From positions 1 through 9,125 of the forward strand of contig CAXEOX010000121.1 in the NCBI GenBank assembly GCA_963997925.1: a stretch of 9,125 bases of DNA, written 5' to 3'. The DNA is from UBA11650 sp963997925. Its GTDB lineage: Bacteria; Chloroflexota; Dehalococcoidia; Lucifugimonadales; UBA3495. The position numbers were made by a program, and so were the translations under genes. Positions 6,242 through 9,125 of this stretch are shown piece after piece. The notes under the pieces were generated by a model, which saw nothing but the letters and a program-made list of their open reading frames with translations, was not told the origin of the DNA and made no database searches. The number at the start of each line of letters is the position of its first letter. Within the stretch, counting starts at the first letter, position 1.

Positions 6242-7150
6242 TTACACGTTCACCTTGGCGGCGTGGGCGATGGCTTGGTCGTAGTAGTTGGCTAGGTAGT
6301 ACTCTGCAATCTCGTCGGTTGTTGTTTGCCACACGCCGCTGTGGGACATGATGTAGCTCAGAACCTCGTCCAGGTACTTGGCCCGATGGGGCCGTCCGGT
6401 GGCGTAGGGATGGAAGGCGATGACCATGCACTTGCCGCTTTCCGCCCCCTCCTCGTATAGCTGGTCGAACTGAGCCTTGCAAATCTCGGCGTAGTAATCC
6501 GCCTCGTAGTTGTGCCGGTATAGAGGCGCGTCGTTCATCTCCGACGTGTAGGGCACGCAAACCAGACGTCCCGACTTGACCTTGATGGGCAGAGGCTGGT
6601 CGTCGATCTTCCAGTCGGTCTGGTACAAGAATCCGGCTTCGGCTAGGAGGTCGGGCGTGTTTACCGTGTTGGAGGCCGCAGGACCGGAGTGGCCTTTGAT
6701 CTGGCGGCCGGTGAGCCGCTTGAAGTTCTCGACGCAATCTTGCAGGAACTCCCGCTCCTGCTCCTCCGAGTAAGTGGTTACGAAGCGGGTGTTGTAGAAA
6801 CCGTGGTTCACGAAGATCCAGTCGCGTTTCAACATGGCCTCCGCTATCTCCGGGAAGTGCTCCAGCACGCCGATGCTAAGGGTCGTCGAGCATTTGATGT
6901 TGTACCGGTCCAGCACTTCCAGAAGCCGCCAGAACCCTACACGGTTGCCGAACTCGTGGGACGAATACTGCTGTACGTCGGGATGGGGTGTCCGGGGCCA
7001 CGGGTTGCGCGTGCCGTCCATCAGAGGCATGTACTCATAATGCTCGATGTTCGGCGCGACCCAGAAAGCGACCCGGGCGTTGTTGGGCCACTTGATGATT
7101 GGCCGGTCGATGCTTGGGCTGTAATCCATCCGGTTAGGAGGTAAAGGCAT
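6242..7150 (-). CDS. Polysaccharide deacetylase-fold protein, PuuE (allantoinase)-like, paralogue 1
   Basis: A 302-residue paralogue of the following gene. Landmarks are KWPNNARVAF (20-29), FGNRVGFWRLLEVLDRY (67-83), NHG at 115-117, SEEQEREFLQDC (128-139), LLAEAGFLYQTDW (168-180), then FHPYATGRPHRAKYL (246-260) and SGVW (271-274). This follows the PuuE allantoinase layout closely, including EEQERE and GFLY.SD-like segments. The early acidic position is N34-I-E36-H where paralogue 2 has L-D43-H, so the catalytic or metal set may differ; H116 and H247 are kept. The ATG at 7150 lies 32 bp after the FAH-family stop. AAGGGG is about nine bases upstream, with an 11-bp dyad (GGGTC-A-GACCC, 7151-7161) abutting the start codon. 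It is probably a cytoplasmic C-N hydrolase; the substrate is unknown. The stop is TAA. Confidence 0.92.
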   Translation of the reverse strand: MPLPPNRMDYSPSIDRPIIKWPNNARVAFWVAPNIEHYEYMPLMDGTRNPWPRTPHPDVQQYSSHEFGNRVGFWRLLEVLDRYNIKCSTTLSIGVLEHFPEIAEAMLKRDWIFVNHGFYNTRFVTTYSEEQEREFLQDCVENFKRLTGRQIKGHSGPAASNTVNTPDLLAEAGFLYQTDWKIDDQPLPIKVKSGRLVCVPYTSEMNDAPLYRHNYEADYYAEICKAQFDQLYEEGAESGKCMVIAFHPYATGRPHRAKYLDEVLSYIMSHSGVWQTTTDEIAEYYLANYYDQAIAHAAKVNV

Positions 7151-7182
7151 GGGTCAGACCCCTTCAACAATCTTGCTCAGGC

Positions 7183-8202
7183 TTAGGGCAGTTTCAACTC
7201 GTACTTGTAGTCCTTGGCGATTCCCCGCTCCGGCATGGCCGGTTGCTGCTTGGGCCGGTAGCGGTATTCGGGGTCGTAGCCTTCTTTGGGACCGATGGTG
7301 TTGCGCAGGATGCCGATGCCCTCCACCTCATGCTCAACCACGTCTCCGGGCTGGAGGAAACGAGCCTTTTCGACACCCTTGCGGATGGCTTCACCGATGG
7401 ACCCGCCACCTACAGTTCCGCTGGCCAGGATGTCGCCGGGCACGATGCGGCTATCCTTGGCTGCCCGCTCTATCACCGCTCCCCAAGTGTGGTAGGGAAC
7501 GCCGCCGTCGCCGTCCTTGAGCCAGTAATCGCCGTTGACTTTGGCGTGGCACTTGACTTGGAGACGCCCGTTTTTCATCAGGGGCGCCAATTCGTCGGTC
7601 GTGACCATCCAGGGTCCCATGGACGATGCCGAGTCTTTCCCCTTGGCGGGGCCAAGGCCCACGGCGCTCTCGTCCCGCTGGATGTCCCGGCAGCTCCAAT
7701 CGTTGAATATCACGAAGCCGGCGATGTAGTCCATGGCGTCGGCTTCCGAAACGTTGCGTCCTTCCTTCCCGATGATGCAGCCAATCTCAAGCTCGTAGTC
7801 GAGCATCTCGGACGCCGAGGGGTGGGGTATCTGATCTTCAGGGCCGGAGATGCAGAGCGGGTTGGAGAAATAGAAGATGGGCATGCGGTACCAGGCCTCT
7901 TCCCGCTCCCTGGTTCCTTGACCGGTGGCATGTTCCTCGTAAATCATGTAGTCGCGGACGGTGGGCGGTTGCAGAACCGGAGCCCGGAGCCGCACGCTGG
8001 CCAAGGGCACCGATGGCGCAGCGGAGTTACTAGCCAAGGCGCTCCGCACCTGTTCGACGGCGTTGTTCCCCGTCTCCAACAAGGCCTGAACGTCCCGCAG
8101 TGGTTGGCTAGAGCCCAACAACTCAGCCACGTCCACCACATCGTCGCCCCGCAACACGCCGCAGCGGGGACCGTTTCCAGTATCGTAAGTTAGTAGTTTC
8201 AT
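7183..8202 (-). CDS. Fumarylacetoacetate hydrolase (FAH) family protein
   Basis: A 339-residue full-length FAH-family enzyme. It cleaves C-C bonds of, or hydrates or decarboxylates, 2-keto or acylpyruvate-type products of ring degradation in the cytoplasm. The key residues of mouse fumarylacetoacetase can be lined up by eye. D84 and H91 (RDYMIYEEH) match D126 and H133. E137 and E139 (DYELEI) match E199 and E201. D168 (FNDWSCRDIQ) matches D233. A Lys at 187/189 in KGK, SGTV at 261-264 and E271 follow. The metal site and catalytic His are therefore intact. The frame extends far upstream, but ATG 8202 is chosen because MKLLTY is the family N-terminus and GGAGG (8214-8210) lies seven bases before it. 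It is the first gene of the six-gene minus-strand cluster and is followed by a PuuE-like gene after 32 bp. The stop is TAA. The precise substrate is unknown. Confidence 0.95.
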   Translation of the reverse strand: MKLLTYDTGNGPRCGVLRGDDVVDVAELLGSSQPLRDVQALLETGNNAVEQVRSALASNSAAPSVPLASVRLRAPVLQPPTVRDYMIYEEHATGQGTREREEAWYRMPIFYFSNPLCISGPEDQIPHPSASEMLDYELEIGCIIGKEGRNVSEADAMDYIAGFVIFNDWSCRDIQRDESAVGLGPAKGKDSASSMGPWMVTTDELAPLMKNGRLQVKCHAKVNGDYWLKDGDGGVPYHTWGAVIERAAKDSRIVPGDILASGTVGGGSIGEAIRKGVEKARFLQPGDVVEHEVEGIGILRNTIGPKEGYDPEYRYRPKQQPAMPERGIAKDYKYELKLP

Positions 8203-8209
8203 CCAAGAT

Positions 8210-8214
8210 CCTCC
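8210..8214 (-). promoter_or_regulatory. Ribosome binding site fixing the FAH-family start
   Basis: GGAGG on the minus strand lies seven bases before ATG 8202. It rules out the 71-codon upstream extension of the frame, which has no protein-like sequence. Confidence 0.75.
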
Positions 8215-8216
8215 GA

Positions 8217-8245
8217 ATGATAGTTCACAGATATGTTGATGACAA
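8217..8245 (-). promoter_or_regulatory. Sigma70-like promoter pair upstream of the FAH-family gene
   Basis: On the minus strand TTGTCA (8245-8240), 17 bases, then TATCAT (8222-8217). Each hexamer matches five of six consensus bases. The predicted start near 8210 would leave only about eight bases of leader and would exclude most of the GGAGG site. Either the real promoter lies further upstream or the start is shifted. Confidence 0.35.
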
Positions 8246-8392
8246 GGTTCGAGGTCATCGCGGCAATTATGCTGGAAAAATACGCCGGAGTACACAGCGT
8301 GTTTTGGATGTTTCTGCTGGCTAGATATGCCGGATGTCGCAGTGCTTGGTGTGATCGAAGACTTAGTTACATCCTGCGTAAGCCCGGCGTCG

Positions 8393-8398
8393 TACAAT
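8393..8398 (+). promoter_or_regulatory. Possible leaderless -10 element for the candidate selenoprotein gene
   Basis: TACAAT (TAnnnT type) ends seven bases before ATG 8406, the spacing seen for leaderless transcripts. No Shine-Dalgarno precedes this ATG, which fits. I find no good -35 hexamer at 16-18 bases. Confidence 0.4.
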
Positions 8399-8405
8399 AG
8401 CCGGT

Positions 8406-8993
8406 ATGCAATCAATAACGAGGGTGATTGGTAACGGGGGATATTCGCTTGCTCTAGCTGTGTTGATGCTCGTTATCTTGCTGTCGGCCGCTTGCACTGG
8501 ATCGGGCACAACTAACGGAAACGCCGGCGGACCCCTCACCGACCTTCAAGACATTGAACAAGCTAAGACGACGTTCAATCAGGATGAAGGCGCCGTCCGC
8601 CTCGTTCTTCTGCTTTCGGCGACTTGACCTAGTTGAAAAGCCGCTGCCCGTTAGGTCCAACGGGAGATATTGGATGAGAATCCGGAAGCCAACATCCAGG
8701 TGTATGCCGTCTGGTTCAACATGCTGCCCAACGACGCACGCCAACGGGTTGACCTGAATCTGATTCCAGACCCCAGGACAACGCAACTTTGGGACGAACA
8801 GAGATTGGCCGGCCGGTTCTTCGCGGAGAATGAGGGATTCAATTTCGGACAGATAGCGTATGACGTCTACTACCCGTATGGCACGGGCGCGGAATGGGAT
8901 CTCAATCCCGCACCGCTGGTGAGTTCGGAGTACACGATTCTAGGCAAGAAAAACCAGCTTCGGGATGACATCAACGGGTTGTTGGGTCAGTAA
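8406..8993 (+). CDS. Thioredoxin-like lipoprotein, candidate double-selenocysteine (UxxU) protein, interrupted by TAG
   Basis: One frame of 195 codons. Residues 1-30 are a lipoprotein signal peptide: R6, a hydrophobic stretch LALAVLMLVILL, then the lipobox LSAAC with C30. A Gly/Thr-rich linker follows. The fold then looks thioredoxin-like: strand VRLVLLLSAT (64-73), active site U74-P-S-U77 encoded TGA CCT AGT TGA, helix KAAAR-x-VQREIL, strand NIQVYAVWFNML, and a C-terminal half rich in Trp, Tyr and Phe (LWDEQRLAGRFF, YDVYYPYG, EWDLNPAPL). I recall Cys homologues reading SATCPxC...ARWVQ...VYAVW, so both TGAs fall on the redox cysteines. A SECIS-like hairpin follows the second TGA. Codon 83 (8652-8654) is TAG where homologues appear to have Trp (TGG). 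The product would be a membrane-anchored extracytoplasmic thiol/selenol oxidoreductase. If Sec is not inserted, only a 73-residue peptide is made. The final stop is TAA. It may be a pseudogene because of the TAG. Confidence 0.7.
8634..8664 (+). promoter_or_regulatory. Bacterial SECIS-like element (TGA plus hairpin)
   Basis: The second TGA (8634-8636) is followed by the perfect stem CCCGTT (8647-8652) / AACGGG (8659-8664) with the six-base loop AGGTCC. GGT in the loop begins 17 bases after the TGA. In E. coli fdhF, as I recall it, the loop is AGGUCU with GGU 18 bases after the UGA. SelB recognises the loop G-U. The match in loop sequence, loop size and distance is close. The first TGA (8625-8627), nine bases earlier, would have to rely on the same hairpin or be read less efficiently. 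Confidence 0.65.
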
Positions 8994-9010
8994 GCTCACT
9001 CCTGTACCGC

Positions 9011-9042
9011 CGTGACCTCAAGAGACGACTCGTCACGTCGTC
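9011..9042 (+). terminator. Weak hairpin after the candidate selenoprotein gene
   Basis: Two alternative stems overlap here: CGTGAC (9011-9016) with GTCACG (9032-9037), or GACGAC (9024-9029) with GTCGTC (9037-9042). They begin 17 bases after the TAA. The downstream sequence is pyrimidine-rich (TCCATCC...CTTCTCCC) but has no proper T-run. This could be a weak terminator. Confidence 0.3.
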
Positions 9043-9076
9043 CATCCAATCTTCTCCCTAATCCACACATCTTTTG

Positions 9077-9114
9077 TATAATCCCCCATAATCAATCGGA
9101 ATAGCGATTGGGGG
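9077..9114 (+). promoter_or_regulatory. TATAAT -10 element followed by a start-site dyad
   Basis: A perfect TATAAT (9077-9082) has no recognisable -35 at 17 bases. Just downstream CCCCC (9083-9087) and CAATCG (9093-9098) can pair with CGATTG (9105-9110) and the G-run to 9114, giving a stem around the loop GAATAG. The dyad covers the expected transcription start. It could be an operator or a 5'-leader hairpin for a gene beyond the right edge. No start codon with a ribosome site is seen inside the window. Confidence 0.35.
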
Positions 9115-9125
9115 TTGTGCCTTGA

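Noticed and set aside
6156..6737. 193-codon minus-strand frame overlapping paralogue 1
   Set aside because: It is an Arg/Pro-rich shadow of a clear coding frame and runs through both palindromes.
7243..8193. 316-codon plus-strand frame opposite the FAH-family gene
   Set aside because: The antisense strand of a strongly conserved gene with intact catalytic residues; no ribosome site and no recognisable fold.
8203..8415. N-terminal extension of the FAH-family frame
   Set aside because: The extra 71 codons have no family similarity, and the GGAGG site fixes the start at 8202.
8406..8627. Stand-alone 73-residue lipoprotein
   Set aside because: It would stop right at the redox site of a thioredoxin-like domain whose remainder follows in frame.
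8625..8636. UGA reassigned to Trp (alternative genetic code)
   Set aside because: Trp is TGG in all other genes, the TGAs fall on expected Cys positions rather than Trp positions, and a SECIS-like hairpin is present.
8670..8993. Separate small gene starting at TTG 8670
   Set aside because: It is the same frame as the lipoprotein at 8406, starts in mid-fold (ILDENPEANIQVYAVW), and has no ribosome site. It is better explained as the downstream part of one recoded or interrupted gene.

Overview
The window reads as a chromosomal fragment of an uncultured, moderately GC-rich bacterium. The gene set is a luciferase-like flavin monooxygenase, an AtsA/RNase Z-like metallo-hydrolase, amidohydrolase_2, a cupin, PuuE-like deacetylases and a fumarylacetoacetate hydrolase family enzyme, with short hairpin repeats between genes. 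This mix resembles Chloroflexota of the Dehalococcoidia/SAR202 type. That assignment is an inference from gene content and repeat style; no rRNA, tRNA or marker gene is present.

Layout. At the left edge a small Cys/His-rich ORF (minus strand, from 174 or 201 down) runs off the window. A two-gene minus-strand unit follows: an LLM-class flavin oxidoreductase (805-1845) and a TPR protein (423-776), with a good sigma70-type promoter at 1888-1916. Diverging from it is a metallo-beta-lactamase-fold hydrolase (2028-2903), which starts with TTG behind a strong Shine-Dalgarno. A C-run/G-run hairpin separates it from a long minus-strand cluster of six enzymes. In transcription order these are FAH-family hydrolase (8202-7183), two paralogous PuuE-like polysaccharide-deacetylase-fold proteins (7150-6242 and 6131-5208), an inositol-monophosphatase-like protein with altered metal ligands (5203-4373), a Mn-type cupin (4283-3924) and an amidohydrolase_2 (3761-2958). 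The cluster looks catabolic, with C-C, C-N or ring-opening hydrolyses, but its substrate cannot be read from sequence. Palindromic or inverted repeats sit in the intergenic gaps at 2911-2945, 3814-3891, 4351-4369 and 6190-6237.

The most interesting element is the plus-strand gene at 8406-8993. It encodes a lipoprotein signal peptide followed by a thioredoxin-like domain. At the place where a CPxC redox motif is expected, the frame reads TGA-CCT-AGT-TGA (U-P-S-U). The same frame then continues for more than 100 protein-like codons. A perfect 6-bp hairpin with an AGGTCC loop (8647-8664) lies at nearly the spacing of a bacterial SECIS element from the second TGA. This is strong sequence evidence for a double-selenocysteine (UxxU) redox lipoprotein. 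The complication is a third in-frame stop, TAG at 8652-8654, one base from TGG (Trp) and overlapping the hairpin loop. It is either a sequence error, a natural nonsense mutation or something stranger. No other gene in the window ends with TGA (6 TAA and 4 TAG, counting this one), which fits a genome where UGA is used sparingly.
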